Source of the DNA: Candidatus Aenigmatarchaeota archaeon
GTDB lineage: Archaea; Aenigmatarchaeota; Aenigmatarchaeia; CG10238-14
DNA length: 64,000 nt
Assembly: GCA_018304545.1 (NCBI GenBank)
Contig: JAGVVZ010000004.1
Coordinates: forward strand, 35,713 to 99,712
Reading direction: 5' to 3'
A program made the translations under genes and the position numbers. The notes below the pieces were generated by a model. That model had not been told where the DNA came from, did not search any database, and saw only the letters and a list, made by a program, of their open reading frames with translations. Every line of letters begins with the position of its first letter. Positions within the stretch are counted from its first letter, which is position 1. Shown piece by piece: positions 7,607 through 16,571 of this stretch.

Positions 7607-8041
7607 CTATCTCTTCGAACGTTGTTTATGGCGTCTTGCGCCTTGACTCGATCTAGAGGGTTTATGAGGCTCTGTTCTTCTAGAATCATATACGAGCAAA
7701 TTTCTGTCATATTCCAAATACTTATCTTTCAAATTCTTATTATCAAAATATTCTACTAATCCTTTTGCAATTGCTTGTCTAGTAGCATCTGCTTGTCCTG
7801 CTATACCTCCTCCTCTTGCATCAACATTTACATCAACTTGATTAATTAAATTTTCAGCTAATAATATTGACTCTCTAATCTTTAATCTGGAGTATTCCGG
7901 TTGAACTAAATCGAGTGGTGTATTATTTATTAATATTCTGCCAGAACCAGATTTGATTCTCGCACGCGCAACTGCGTTTTTTCTTTTACCCACGCCGAAT
8001 ATTATTTTCTCTTTCTTTATTTCTTCCTTTTGTTTTACCAT
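7607..8041 (-). CDS. rpsI: 30S ribosomal protein uS9
   Basis: 144 residues with the uS9 core FGVGKRKNAVARARI, GGGIAGQADATRQAIAKGL and the basic C-terminal tail ending in QGARRHKQRSKR that reaches the decoding region. It lies between uL13 (one base away) and rpoN in the conserved archaeal order, so it is cotranscribed. Confidence 0.96.
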   Translation of the reverse strand: MVKQKEEIKKEKIIFGVGKRKNAVARARIKSGSGRILINNTPLDLVQPEYSRLKIRESILLAENLINQVDVNVDARGGGIAGQADATRQAIAKGLVEYFDNKNLKDKYLEYDRNLLVYDSRRTEPHKPSRSSQGARRHKQRSKR

Positions 8042-8042
8042 A

Positions 8043-8465
8043 TTACCATCTTTTCTTGGTTCCTAATGCAAGAGATAATTCTCCAATTGTAATATATTTA
8101 GTTCTAAGCTTTTTAACGTCTGCATCATCATAACTTATTGATTCTATATTTTTTAATTCTTCTGGAACATCTATCCAAACCTTTAATTTGGACAATGCTT
8201 TCTTGCCTCTGTTCAACTTGTATGGGATCATTCCTCTTGCTATTCTTTTCACTATGCCTTGTGGCGTTTTTGGATAAAATGGTCCGTGATGTTTGTCTCC
8301 TCTCTGGACCTTTTCTAAATAATGATTTTTTGTATATTTAGGATTGCCAGCGATTAAACCCTTTTCACAATTTATTATATGCACCATCTCTCCTTTTAGT
8401 AGATCTTTAGTGACTCTTGTTAGTGTCCTTCCTATTATTTTATTTGAGATATCATAAACTTTCAT
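8043..8465 (-). CDS. rplM: 50S ribosomal protein uL13
   Basis: 140 residues. Visible family segments are IIGRTLTRVTKDLLKGE, VHIINCEKGLIAGNP and GPFYPKTPQGIVKRIARGMIPY. The frame is open to a GTG at 8477 that overlaps the eL18 gene; ATG 8465 gives the family N-terminus MKVYDISNKIIGR and is chosen. Part of the eL18-uL13-uS9-rpoN unit. Confidence 0.94.
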   Translation of the reverse strand: MKVYDISNKIIGRTLTRVTKDLLKGEMVHIINCEKGLIAGNPKYTKNHYLEKVQRGDKHHGPFYPKTPQGIVKRIARGMIPYKLNRGKKALSKLKVWIDVPEELKNIESISYDDADVKKLRTKYITIGELSLALGTKKRW

Positions 8466-8470
8466 ATTTA

Positions 8471-8836
8471 TCAACACACTATTCTAACATTTGTGCCTTT
8501 TGGATTATTTTTGACTAATTCTTCAATCGTTAATACAGTTCCTTTCGCTTGCTTTATTTTGTCTACAGCTGACTTTGAAAATTTCCATCCGCTAACAGTA
8601 ATAGGCTTGGATAAATCACCATAGCCTAGGATAACGCCGGGAACAATAATGGTCTCTCCTTCTTGTGAATGTCTTTCTATGTGCGCTATATTCACTTCTA
8701 CTCTTTGTCTTCTGGGCTTATTTAATTTTTCAGCAATATCTCTGAGAAATGGACTTTTATTTTCAAGGGATTGTTTTTTCAAACTTTCTATTAATTTTTT
8801 TAATATCGGATTTGTTGGTCCGGTGCGCTTTGACAT
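8471..8836 (-). CDS. rpl18e: 50S ribosomal protein eL18
   Basis: 121 residues of the archaeal/eukaryotic eL18 family. Seen are the start SKRTGPTNP, RRQRVEVNIAHIER, the central VPGVILGYGDLSKP and FSKSAVDKI. First gene of the ribosomal protein-polymerase cluster on the minus strand; its stop is five bases before the uL13 start. Confidence 0.94.
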   Translation of the reverse strand: MSKRTGPTNPILKKLIESLKKQSLENKSPFLRDIAEKLNKPRRQRVEVNIAHIERHSQEGETIIVPGVILGYGDLSKPITVSGWKFSKSAVDKIKQAKGTVLTIEELVKNNPKGTNVRIVC

Positions 8837-8941
8837 TCGCTACACCTCTTGTTAACTTACAAATTAACGATGTATAGATTTATAAAGCTTTAAATTTTCT
8901 TAAAGGTTAAAGAAAAAAATAAAGAAAAAACAAATCAAAAA

Positions 8942-9124
8942 TTACTTGCTCTTTAAGTAAAGTAGTGCACCTAATAGTGCCACCAACCCTCCAGCGATTA
9001 AATGCTGCAATTGGTGATAATCGGATAGCATAAGAGGACCTCCCGGCATTGCTAATACCACTAAGAGACCTAAAGCTACCAGCACTAAATGGTATACCTT
9101 TGTATTCATTTCTTTTTTTGCCAT
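8942..9124 (-). CDS. Small two-helix membrane protein, unknown
   Basis: 60 residues: a short basic N-terminus, then two hydrophobic segments (VYHLVLVALGLLVVLAMPGG and LIAGGLVALLGALLYLK) joined by a hydrophilic turn LSDYHQLQH. It ends in LKSK. No family is recognised. It lies between the ribosomal cluster and tRNA-Gly, with an AT-rich upstream region on its own side, so it probably has its own promoter. Confidence 0.6.
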   Translation of the reverse strand: MAKKEMNTKVYHLVLVALGLLVVLAMPGGPLMLSDYHQLQHLIAGGLVALLGALLYLKSK

Positions 9125-9194
9125 TTACATCTAATAGAATTTGTTTAAGTCTTAATATAAAGATTATTTTGCACTAAGAAGTAGGAAAAAATAA

Positions 9195-9266
9195 TGCGCC
9201 AGTCGGGATTCGAACCCGAATAGCTAGCTTGGGAAGCTAGAATCTTGGCCGTTGGATCACTGACGC
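9195..9266 (-). tRNA. tRNA-Gly (CCC)
   Basis: Reading the minus strand: acceptor GCGTCAG/CTGGCGC, anticodon stem CTAGC/GCTAG, loop TTCCCAA with anticodon CCC, T arm with TTCGAAT, discriminator A73. No intron and no encoded CCA. A second glycine tRNA (GCC) is at 29562. Confidence 0.93.
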
Positions 9267-9326
9267 ACAAAGATTAATATATTTAATAGAGTGTTTATGT
9301 ATAACTTTATTCTATTGGCGATTAAA

Positions 9327-10589
9327 TTGAAAGTTTCATTTTTAGGCGGAGCAAAAGAGGTAGGAAGATCAGCAGTTTTGGTCGATACTAATTCTGAGAG
9401 TATCATGATGGATTATGGATTAAAGATAGAAACAGAACCTCCGAGATTTCCAAGATTACCTGACACTAAACTATCAGCTGTTATTCTGACGCATGCGCAT
9501 TTAGATCATGTCGGTGCTGTGCCTTTATTATTCAGAAAGGGGCAGAACTGTCCGATCTATTCGATGGAAATAACCTCTCCTTTGTCACGAATTCTTTTCT
9601 TTGACTCGATAAAAATTGCAAAGCATGAAAATTATTCATTGGGTTACAGCGAAAAAGATGCGAAAGCAGCTTTGAAAAATTTTAAATCGTTCAATTACAG
9701 GAAACCTTTCAATATCGGCAATTCAAAGATAACTGCATATGATGCCGGTCACATAGCAGGTTCTTCTATGATATTGTTAGAAAATCAGAAAAAACTTCTT
9801 TATACAGGCGATTTTAAACTAGAAGACACAAGATTGATGAAGGGAGCGGATACTGATATTGAAGACGTGGATGCGCTAGTTATAGAAAGTACATACTCGG
9901 ATAGAGATCACCCAAATAGAAGTGAAGAAGAAAGAAAATTTATTGAACATATAAGAAGCACGTTAAATAATGAAGGTGTTGCACTCGTCGCCTCGTTTGC
10001 AATTTCCAGGTCACAAGAAACACTCTTAGTATTAGATGAGTTCGAGGTCAATTATCCTGTATATTTAGATGGGATGTCTGCAAATGCAACGGAAATTTTA
10101 GATGCTTATCCGGAACTGCAAAGAGAGTATAATATATTGAAAAAAGTGCTGCAAAGAATGAATGTGCAATTTGTTGATAACGTTAATATGAGAAAAAAAA
10201 TAATAAAAAAGCCGTGCGTCATCATATGTGGTTCTGGCATGTTATCGGGTGGACCTGTAGTAGGTTACATTAAAAAAATGTTTGGTAGAGAAGACTGTTC
10301 TTTATCTCTTACTGGATTTCAAAGCCCAGGAACAGGTGGAGCACGTTTACTAGAAACCGGCAAATTTACTGACGAAGAAGTGGATTTGACTGTAAAAATG
10401 TCTGTGAAAAGATTCAATTTCAGCTCTCATGCATCACGAACAGAGTTACTAAAACTTTGTAAAAAAATAAGTCCAGAAAAGATATTCTGTATACACGGAG
10501 ATAAGACAGAAGAGTTTGCTAATGAGTTAAAAGAAGTGCACGGATTTGACGCTATTTCTCCTGACATACAAAAGAAATATGAAATTTAA
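9327..10589 (+). CDS. Beta-CASP metallo-beta-lactamase nuclease (RNase J/CPSF type)
   Basis: About 420 residues. N-terminal MBL motifs: FLGGAKEVGRS, the zinc motif THAHLDHVG, DAGHIAGSSM and YTGDF. Beta-CASP motifs: ESTYSDRDH, a central insert, CVIICGSGMLSGG, SSHASRTELL and CIHGD near the end. These enzymes cut RNA endo- or exonucleolytically. No KH domains precede the MBL domain, unlike aCPSF1, so this is the short aCPSF2/RNase J-like type. The frame is open to GTG 9291 and ATG 9297; TTG 9327, behind GGCGATT, gives the usual MKVSFLGGA start and is chosen, with some doubt. Confidence 0.88.
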   Translation: MKVSFLGGAKEVGRSAVLVDTNSESIMMDYGLKIETEPPRFPRLPDTKLSAVILTHAHLDHVGAVPLLFRKGQNCPIYSMEITSPLSRILFFDSIKIAKHENYSLGYSEKDAKAALKNFKSFNYRKPFNIGNSKITAYDAGHIAGSSMILLENQKKLLYTGDFKLEDTRLMKGADTDIEDVDALVIESTYSDRDHPNRSEEERKFIEHIRSTLNNEGVALVASFAISRSQETLLVLDEFEVNYPVYLDGMSANATEILDAYPELQREYNILKKVLQRMNVQFVDNVNMRKKIIKKPCVIICGSGMLSGGPVVGYIKKMFGREDCSLSLTGFQSPGTGGARLLETGKFTDEEVDLTVKMSVKRFNFSSHASRTELLKLCKKISPEKIFCIHGDKTEEFANELKEVHGFDAISPDIQKKYEI

Positions 10590-10643
10590 GTTTTTATTGA
10601 AAGACTGGGGTAGGATTAAAAGTTTATTGTTTTATATGGTTTT

Positions 10644-11276
10644 GTGAACCAAAGATCTTACGAATGGAAATCTAAATTTGACAGAATAGACAAGTATCTG
10701 ACAAATGCTTTAAGATTGCATAGCGGAGATACATTTGATCATTCTGAAAGGGTAGAGAGATATTGTAATGAAATAATTTGTTGTTCTGGTTTGAATGTAT
10801 ACAGTCCTATGAATGAGCCACAAAAATATATAGTTAAAGAAGTTGCCAGGCTTCATGACATTGGGAAGATTATTATTCCTTCGTCTTGGATAGATAATGA
10901 TGGGCCTCTAAACCCGTTCCAGCACGCCTGGATAAAAACGCATTCTTTTGTCGGATATTTGATTGTAATTTCTTTTGGATACATGCTCTCTAGAGATTTG
11001 AATTTTATGAATGATATGGTTTTGCCGATAGCTCGTGGAGTTTTATATAGTCACGAAACTTATGAAGGAAAAGGTTATCCTAGAAGGTTGAAAGGAGAGG
11101 AAATTCCAATAGAAGCAAGAATAGTAAGAGTTGCAGATGATTATGATGCTTCTGTAACTAGAAAGAATATGTTGGATCGTACTAAGGCTCTAGAAGGTCT
11201 TAAAAGTGCTTCCGGAACCAGACTGGATCCTCGAATCGTCCAGTTAGTATTCGATAACGATTTATTTACTACTTAA
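10644..11276 (+). CDS. HD-GYP-type phosphohydrolase
   Basis: 210 residues, start GTG 10644. All landmarks of an HD-GYP domain are present: His33 (DHSERV), HDIGK at 71-75, His100 (KTHSFVG), HE at 137-138, EGKGYP at 141-146 and ARIVRVADDYDA near 158-169. In bacteria this family breaks down cyclic di-GMP or related cyclic dinucleotides. No GGDEF or receiver domain is attached, and no GGDEF is seen in the window. The function in an archaeon is open; possible substrates are other cyclic nucleotides. Confidence 0.85.
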   Translation: MNQRSYEWKSKFDRIDKYLTNALRLHSGDTFDHSERVERYCNEIICCSGLNVYSPMNEPQKYIVKEVARLHDIGKIIIPSSWIDNDGPLNPFQHAWIKTHSFVGYLIVISFGYMLSRDLNFMNDMVLPIARGVLYSHETYEGKGYPRRLKGEEIPIEARIVRVADDYDASVTRKNMLDRTKALEGLKSASGTRLDPRIVQLVFDNDLFTT

Positions 11277-11315
11277 TAGTAATGTTTATATATATTGTAA
11301 CCACTATATAGTAAT

Positions 11316-11594
11316 ATGAAATTAGAACCCTCTGATATAGTAGCCACTTGCTCTAAACATTACACTGTTTGGAAAGAAGAAGCCCTAAAGGCTAAAAGTA
11401 CTGAAGATATGAAAAAATACTTAGAAAAGGCTTTCTTTTGGCTAGAACTCCAGAATAATTTACTTGTTTTATGGACAGTTGAAAAGACAATGGGCAAGGA
11501 CGAAATAATAAGAGAAAGAATAGAACAAGCTCATTTGAACATAAATAAGAAAATAGTTGATTATGCCAATAATGTATTGAAAGATTTAGAATAA
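11316..11594 (+). CDS. Small helical protein, unknown
   Basis: 92 residues, mostly charged helix (DMKKYLEKAFFWLELQNN and IIRERIEQAHLNINKKI), no membrane segment. A TATA-like TTTATATATAT (11284-11294) lies about 27 bases before the ATG, consistent with a leaderless transcript. No family recognised. Confidence 0.6.
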   Translation: MKLEPSDIVATCSKHYTVWKEEALKAKSTEDMKKYLEKAFFWLELQNNLLVLWTVEKTMGKDEIIRERIEQAHLNINKKIVDYANNVLKDLE

Positions 11595-11611
11595 TTAAAT
11601 AGAATGAGAAA

Positions 11612-11830
11612 ATGACTGATGCTAATGACGATGCGATTTATTTAAAAGTAATAAATTTATGTGTCGGCAATAATGGCTCTGATGCGTATAATCAAAAAGA
11701 TCCTGATGGCAAAGGAACATGGTTCTGCCCTTATACTCAAAGATTGTGTCAACATCAAGTAGATTTAAAACTCAGAAGATATGGTTGCGGATTAAAGACA
11801 AATGAAGAAACTGCTCCTGATAAACATTAA
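11612..11830 (+). CDS. Small cysteine-containing protein, unknown
   Basis: 72 residues, start ATG 11612, seventeen bases after the previous gene and possibly cotranscribed with it. Four cysteines (INLCVGN, WFCPYTQRLCQH, RYGCG) and a His could bind zinc or an iron-sulfur cluster. No named family is recognised. Confidence 0.6.
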   Translation: MTDANDDAIYLKVINLCVGNNGSDAYNQKDPDGKGTWFCPYTQRLCQHQVDLKLRRYGCGLKTNEETAPDKH

Positions 11831-11856
11831 TATACTGCCTCGTTTAATTTTATTTC

Positions 11857-12903
11857 ATGATAAAAATTGATGGTTCGAATAGCGGCGGTCAAGTATTAAG
11901 AACGGCCATTGCTCTTTCTGCTCTGACGAATTATCCTGTTAAAATAATGAATATCAGGAAAGGAAAGATTGATTCTAAGCCGGGATTGAGACCACAACAC
12001 ATGACTGGAATCGAGGTAATGAAAAAGTTTTGCGATGCAGAAGTGGAAGGTTTGCATGAATGGTCAACAGAAATACTGTTTAAGCCGTCTAAAATAGATG
12101 TAAAATCTCATAGAATTGATATAGGAACTGCCGGTAGCGTTACTCTTTTACTGCAAACACTTTTACCTGTTTTGATTTTTTCCAAAAAATCCTTATCATT
12201 AGAAATAATTGGTGGGACAGATGTCAAGTGGTCGCCCACAATCCATTATACCAGTTCTGTTTTATTACCATTTTTAAAAAAAATGGGTGTCGATGTGCAT
12301 ATAGAAATTGAAAATTACGGATTCTACCCCCTTGGAGGAGGCAATATAAAAATAGCAGTAAATCCTATAAAAAAACTCGAGTGTGTTAGTTTAGTTCAAA
12401 GAGGAAACGTTCTAGGCATAAACATACAGTCTATTTGTGGAAACTTGCCAGCGGAAATTGCAGAAAGACAAAATAAAACTGCTATGGAAATACTAGCGAA
12501 AAAATATCCTAAAGCCAAATTTTCTCTTGTGAGCACGTCAACCAAATCAAAAAGTCATGGGAGCAGCATAACCTGTATTGGTGTTTGTGAAAAATCGTTA
12601 CTGGGTGGAAGTGCTTTAGGTGAAAGAGGCGTAAGAGCTGAAGACGTGGCAACAAACGCCGCTAACGAGCTTATAGAATCTTTGCAGTCAAATAATGCAG
12701 TGGACAAATATATGGCTGACCAGCTTTTAATTTTCATGGCATTGGCTAAAGGAAAATCAAAGATAACTGTTGAAAAAATAACCGATCACGTGCTTACGAA
12801 TATAGATGTTATTGAAAGGTTCTTGCCTGTTAAATTTGAAGTGGAAGGATCAAAAAATCATGAAGGAATCATTTCTGTGGAAGGCGTATACTTTAATCAA
12901 TAA
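11857..12903 (+). CDS. rtcA: RNA 3'-terminal phosphate cyclase
   Basis: 348 residues of RtcA type, which converts RNA 3'-phosphate ends to 2',3'-cyclic phosphate with ATP. Seen are IDGSNSGGQVLRTAIALSAL, KPGLRPQHMTG, IGTAGSVTLLLQTLLPVL, GGTDVKWSPTIHY, FYPLGGG and LGERGVRAEDVA. The nucleophilic His lies in DHVLTNIDVIERF near residue 309. A role in RNA repair or ligation fits a genome with tRNA introns, although archaeal tRNA splicing itself uses an endonuclease and RtcB. Confidence 0.93.
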   Translation: MIKIDGSNSGGQVLRTAIALSALTNYPVKIMNIRKGKIDSKPGLRPQHMTGIEVMKKFCDAEVEGLHEWSTEILFKPSKIDVKSHRIDIGTAGSVTLLLQTLLPVLIFSKKSLSLEIIGGTDVKWSPTIHYTSSVLLPFLKKMGVDVHIEIENYGFYPLGGGNIKIAVNPIKKLECVSLVQRGNVLGINIQSICGNLPAEIAERQNKTAMEILAKKYPKAKFSLVSTSTKSKSHGSSITCIGVCEKSLLGGSALGERGVRAEDVATNAANELIESLQSNNAVDKYMADQLLIFMALAKGKSKITVEKITDHVLTNIDVIERFLPVKFEVEGSKNHEGIISVEGVYFNQ

Positions 12904-12943
12904 TACATAGAAGTTAAATCTCTCAATTTTTATCTTGCATTTA

Positions 12944-13177
12944 ATGGCAAGATATAGCATATCCTCAAACTATATTAAAAACGCAGATTTGCCTGAAGTT
13001 TTGAGCAATTACTTGAGACTATTTGGGTTCAGAGATATGTCAGATGGTGGATTAGGCGATTTTGTGTTTTCTCATGATGAAAAAAGAAATTATGAAATAT
13101 GCACTTCTAATAGATTGGTATTACTTTTTCTCTATGTACCTTGTATTTTAGGAAGAATAAATGTAAGTAGAATATAA
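12944..13177 (+). CDS. Unrecognised 77-residue protein
   Basis: Starts at ATG 12944 (a TTG at 12935 is in frame). The sequence has a soluble N-terminal part (YLRLFGFRDMSDGGLGDFVF) and a hydrophobic C-terminal stretch (LVLLFLYVPCILG) that may be buried or membrane-associated. No family recognised. The gene lies between rtcA and the acyl-CoA synthetase alpha gene. Confidence 0.5.
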   Translation: MARYSISSNYIKNADLPEVLSNYLRLFGFRDMSDGGLGDFVFSHDEKRNYEICTSNRLVLLFLYVPCILGRINVSRI

Positions 13178-13221
13178 AATACATTAATAAAACATTTCTT
13201 TTGATAAAACAAAATATATTC

Positions 13222-14532
13222 ATGCAAGAACTAGAACCCCTTTTCTACCCACAATCTATCTGTCTGATTGGAAATACGAATATAAATGAAAATATTTCGT
13301 CTCCAGAAAATTTTGACAACATAAAGAATAATCTTTGTGGATTCGGGGGGAAAACATTCTTTGTGGATTTAAAAAAAGGCCAGTATTTTCCTCAAGCAGA
13401 TTTGTACGTAGTTCTGTTAAATGAAAGAGATCTGCTAGAAAATGTAGATAAGTTTTCCTGCAAATTTTGTGTTATATTGCCAGGCAACTACTCCCAAAAA
13501 AGACTGATAATTTCAAGGTTCAAGGAGAGAGGAATAAGGTTTCTGGGACCAAACAGCGTATGTGGCATAATAAATACGGATAATGGATTGAATTTGACCT
13601 TTGAAAAAAATGCATTTCCAAGAAGAGGCAACCACTCCATAGTTTCGCAATCTGGAGGTGTTGGAGCAGCTCTATTAGATATTGCAAGCCAAAATTCATC
13701 TATAGGTGGAATAGGCAAGTTGATTTGGCTAGGCAATGCATGGGATATAGGATTTTCTGATATAATTCATTTTTTAAACTCAGATAAGCAAACCCGTTCT
13801 ATTGGTTTATATATAGAAGGCTTGCAAAATGGAAAGGATTTTATAAACATTGTGAGAAAAATAAAAAAACCCATAGTTGCTCTGAAAAGTGGTATATATC
13901 AGCAATCTGCCAAAAGAGCGCTAACTCATACATCAAGCATTGCAGGTGAATCCAGAATCTATTCGTCTGCTTTCAAACAGTTAGGAGTAAAGGAAGTTAA
14001 TGATATAGACGAACTCTATTACACATCGTATTTTTTGTCTTTGAATAATGACGTGAGAGGCAAAAGAGTAGCTATAATTTCAAATGTCGGCGGCCCTTCT
14101 ATATTGGCAGCTGACATATTACTGGGTTCCGAATTGGAATTAGCAGAACTTGAAAATAAAACAGTAGAAAGAATAAAGAAAAAATATCCTATGATCTCTG
14201 TTTTGAATCCTTTAGATATTATTGCTGATGCTGACGGATCCAGATTTGAATATTGCCTAACGAGTGTTATAAATGACAAAAACGTCGATGCTGTTTTATT
14301 GATAAATATGCTCAAAAGTTGTACATTAAAATTGGAAGACGTTAAGATAATATCAGATTTTATTAGAAAAAGCCAAAAACTGATAATTGATGTTGTTCCT
14401 GGAATCGGAGATTGGAAAAAGGTCAGAAGCATGATGAAGGAGAATGATATATACGTATTTAACAATCTTCACCAAGCCGTAAAAATCATCAAATCTATGT
14501 ACGATTATTATATTTACAAAAATCGAAAATAA
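13222..14532 (+). CDS. acdA: ADP-forming acyl-CoA synthetase, alpha subunit
   Basis: 436 residues. The CoA-binding N-terminus (LEPLFYPQSICLIGN) is divergent: the glycine-rich loop of typical members is weak. It is followed by GPNSVCGIINT, SQSGGVGAALLDIA and the central THTSSIAGE, whose His is the family's transient phosphohistidine, then ISNVGGPSILAAD and NPLDIIADAD. With the beta subunit (19792-20484) it makes ATP from acyl-CoA, ADP and phosphate, a common energy-yielding step in fermentative archaea. The two genes lie 5 kb apart on opposite strands instead of side by side. ATG 13222 is chosen over TTG 13201. Confidence 0.86.
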   Translation: MQELEPLFYPQSICLIGNTNINENISSPENFDNIKNNLCGFGGKTFFVDLKKGQYFPQADLYVVLLNERDLLENVDKFSCKFCVILPGNYSQKRLIISRFKERGIRFLGPNSVCGIINTDNGLNLTFEKNAFPRRGNHSIVSQSGGVGAALLDIASQNSSIGGIGKLIWLGNAWDIGFSDIIHFLNSDKQTRSIGLYIEGLQNGKDFINIVRKIKKPIVALKSGIYQQSAKRALTHTSSIAGESRIYSSAFKQLGVKEVNDIDELYYTSYFLSLNNDVRGKRVAIISNVGGPSILAADILLGSELELAELENKTVERIKKKYPMISVLNPLDIIADADGSRFEYCLTSVINDKNVDAVLLINMLKSCTLKLEDVKIISDFIRKSQKLIIDVVPGIGDWKKVRSMMKENDIYVFNNLHQAVKIIKSMYDYYIYKNRK

Positions 14533-14545
14533 CATTTGTGAGACA

Positions 14546-15484
14546 ATGAAGAAAGACTTTCTGACATTGGATGATATAAAAAGATCGAAGATGCTAGAGA
14601 TATTTGAATTAGCAAGTAAACTAAAAAAGAAACCCTTTAGCAAAGTTCTTGCAAATAAGTCCTTTGTTCTCCTATTTTTCAAACACTCAACACGTACCCG
14701 TCTTTCTTTTGAAATCGGAATTGAACAATTAGGAGGAAATAGTTTCTATGTTGACGGCGAAAAAACACAGATGTTCAGAAGCGAAACACCTGAAGATACA
14801 GCAAATTCTATAGAAAGATATGTTGATTGTTTAATTGTTAGACTTTATTCGCATATAACACTTCAAAGAATATCCTCTAATCTAGATAAACCTGTGATCA
14901 ACGCTCTCAGTGACTTGTCTCATCCCTGCCAGATTTTATCTGATTTATTTACCATAAGAGAAGTCTTTAAAGATCTGAAAGGATTGAAATTAGCGTATAT
15001 TGGAGATGGTAATAACGTCTGCAACTCCCTTCTTCTGGGATGCTCAAAGATGGGCATGGATATAACCGTGGCTTGCCCTCAAGGCTACGAACCTAACGAA
15101 GAGATGATTAAAATTGCTAAAGGCTACTCTCAGATCACGAAATCAAAAATCGAAATTGTAATAGACCCTGAAAAAGCTGTTAAAAATGCGAATGTGGTAT
15201 ATACAGATGCGTTTTATAGCATGGGACAGGAAGAAGAAAAGGAGAAGAGAATGAAAGTGTTCCTCCCAAAATATCAGGTTAATTTGGAATTAATGGAGAA
15301 GGCAGAACCTGGAGCAATATTCATGCATTGTCTACCAGCGCATAGAGAGAATGAAGTGACGAGCGAGTTGCTAGACAGCAATCGCTCAGTGGTGTTTGAC
15401 CAGGCCGAAAACCGTCTGCATGTACAAAAGGCGTTACTAATTAAGATTTTAGGATTAGATAAGGTATATCCTATTTTAAGCTAA
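14546..15484 (+). CDS. argF: Ornithine carbamoyltransferase
   Basis: 312 residues. The carbamoyl-phosphate site STRTR is at 48-52, the HPCQ motif near 127-130 and the ornithine-side motif HCLPAHRENEV near 266-276; D-A-FYSMG is the SMG loop. It interconverts ornithine plus carbamoyl phosphate and citrulline. No arginine deiminase, carbamate kinase or arginine synthesis genes are in the window. A class III aminotransferase (17152-18381) that might act on ornithine is nearby. It starts 13 bases after acdA, so cotranscription is likely. Energy recovery from citrulline would fit the ATP-forming neighbour, which is inference. Confidence 0.93.
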   Translation: MKKDFLTLDDIKRSKMLEIFELASKLKKKPFSKVLANKSFVLLFFKHSTRTRLSFEIGIEQLGGNSFYVDGEKTQMFRSETPEDTANSIERYVDCLIVRLYSHITLQRISSNLDKPVINALSDLSHPCQILSDLFTIREVFKDLKGLKLAYIGDGNNVCNSLLLGCSKMGMDITVACPQGYEPNEEMIKIAKGYSQITKSKIEIVIDPEKAVKNANVVYTDAFYSMGQEEEKEKRMKVFLPKYQVNLELMEKAEPGAIFMHCLPAHRENEVTSELLDSNRSVVFDQAENRLHVQKALLIKILGLDKVYPILS

Positions 15485-15487
15485 GAT

Positions 15488-16234
15488 TTACTGCTTATAT
15501 CTCCTTTGGTATATATCTTTCTCAATTGCAACATATTTTTCTAAAAACGCTCTACTTATTACTTCTAAGTCTCTTGGTAATGCTTCCCAGTTTGGAAGAT
15601 CTTCAACTCCTATTCTTAATAGATGTGACTTTACAAGACCATCCAATTGATCTTTTATTTTACCGCCTATAAGAGGAGTCTTGATCTTACCTGCTAAAAA
15701 TTGTGTTAAAGATAAAATCAATCGAAATTCTTGTTGCAATAAGTCGTTAAATCCATTGATATCAGCTTTATATGCAGATTCGGATAACGGCCTAATACTA
15801 TAGAATCCTTGACCTACAAGACCGCTTTCGTCAATAGCGGACGAAGATAATGAAAGAAGAGCTTTTGTTTCTCTTTCACCTCTATCTATTAATCCGTTCT
15901 TTACCCTGGTGGCCGCTCTAGCTGCTTCATAAATTTTATCATAGGGCGGATTCATCAATGCAAGTCCCGCAGAAACTCTTACATCAGCAGCTTTCGCTTC
16001 TTCTATTGCTCTTCTAATCATTAATTCATAATCATGTCGTTTGAACTCTTGTATATCGATACTAGCTTCTCCCAATTTTACGGGATCAAAAGCATCCACA
16101 TATCTGCTAGCTGCATCCAATGCCCATTTGTTTGCTATTTGGTCACCATAAGTTTGCTGTACATAAGAAAAGGCTTTTTTAAGATGAGCTGCATATCTAG
16201 AAATTAGAACTGCTAATAATTTATCTTGATCCAT
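15488..16234 (-). CDS. Unrecognised 248-residue helical protein
   Basis: Mostly alpha-helical soluble protein without a recognised domain. Segments include LLAVLISRYAAHLKKAFSY, RHDYELMIRRAIEEAKAADV and ISRAFLEKYVAIEKDIYQRR. The frame is open to 16297, but ATG 16234 lies about 27 bases behind an AT-rich TATA-like element (AAATTTAAACT, near 16255-16265), fitting a leaderless start; the upstream ATG overlaps the divergent gene at 16286. The stop lies three bases from the convergent argF end. Confidence 0.6.
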   Translation of the reverse strand: MDQDKLLAVLISRYAAHLKKAFSYVQQTYGDQIANKWALDAASRYVDAFDPVKLGEASIDIQEFKRHDYELMIRRAIEEAKAADVRVSAGLALMNPPYDKIYEAARAATRVKNGLIDRGERETKALLSLSSSAIDESGLVGQGFYSIRPLSESAYKADINGFNDLLQQEFRLILSLTQFLAGKIKTPLIGGKIKDQLDGLVKSHLLRIGVEDLPNWEALPRDLEVISRAFLEKYVAIEKDIYQRRYKQ

Positions 16235-16285
16235 CCTCTTTTTATTAAACTTCAAGTTTAAATTTTTGTAGCGAACAGTATTCTC

Positions 16286-16561
16286 ATGAATGGCCACATA
16301 TATGGAGATGGATCACCTCCTACTATCTGGTACATAAACTATGTAGGAAGACCACTATACAGATTAGGAAGAAAGTTAAATATTCCAAAAATAGGCTCAT
16401 TGGCAATGGCTTGCGCTCCAGGTGCCTTTATTCACACTGTTCCTTTTTTATTTTACGGGAACGTAGTTGTAGACTTTTTTGTATTCGCTATTAGCGAACT
16501 TATTATAACCGGATTAATTTATTCAAATCATAGGACGTATGAAACACGTTTAAGTCAATAA
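16286..16561 (+). CDS. Small membrane protein, unknown
   Basis: 91 residues with two probable membrane segments (SLAMACAPGAFIHTVPFLFY and VVVDFFVFAISELIITGLIY) and a Pro/Tyr/Arg-rich N-terminus (YVGRPLYRLGRKLN). No family recognised. It is divergent from the gene at 15488 and convergent with the gene at 16572. Confidence 0.5.
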   Translation: MNGHIYGDGSPPTIWYINYVGRPLYRLGRKLNIPKIGSLAMACAPGAFIHTVPFLFYGNVVVDFFVFAISELIITGLIYSNHRTYETRLSQ

Positions 16562-16571
16562 AAATAAGTTT

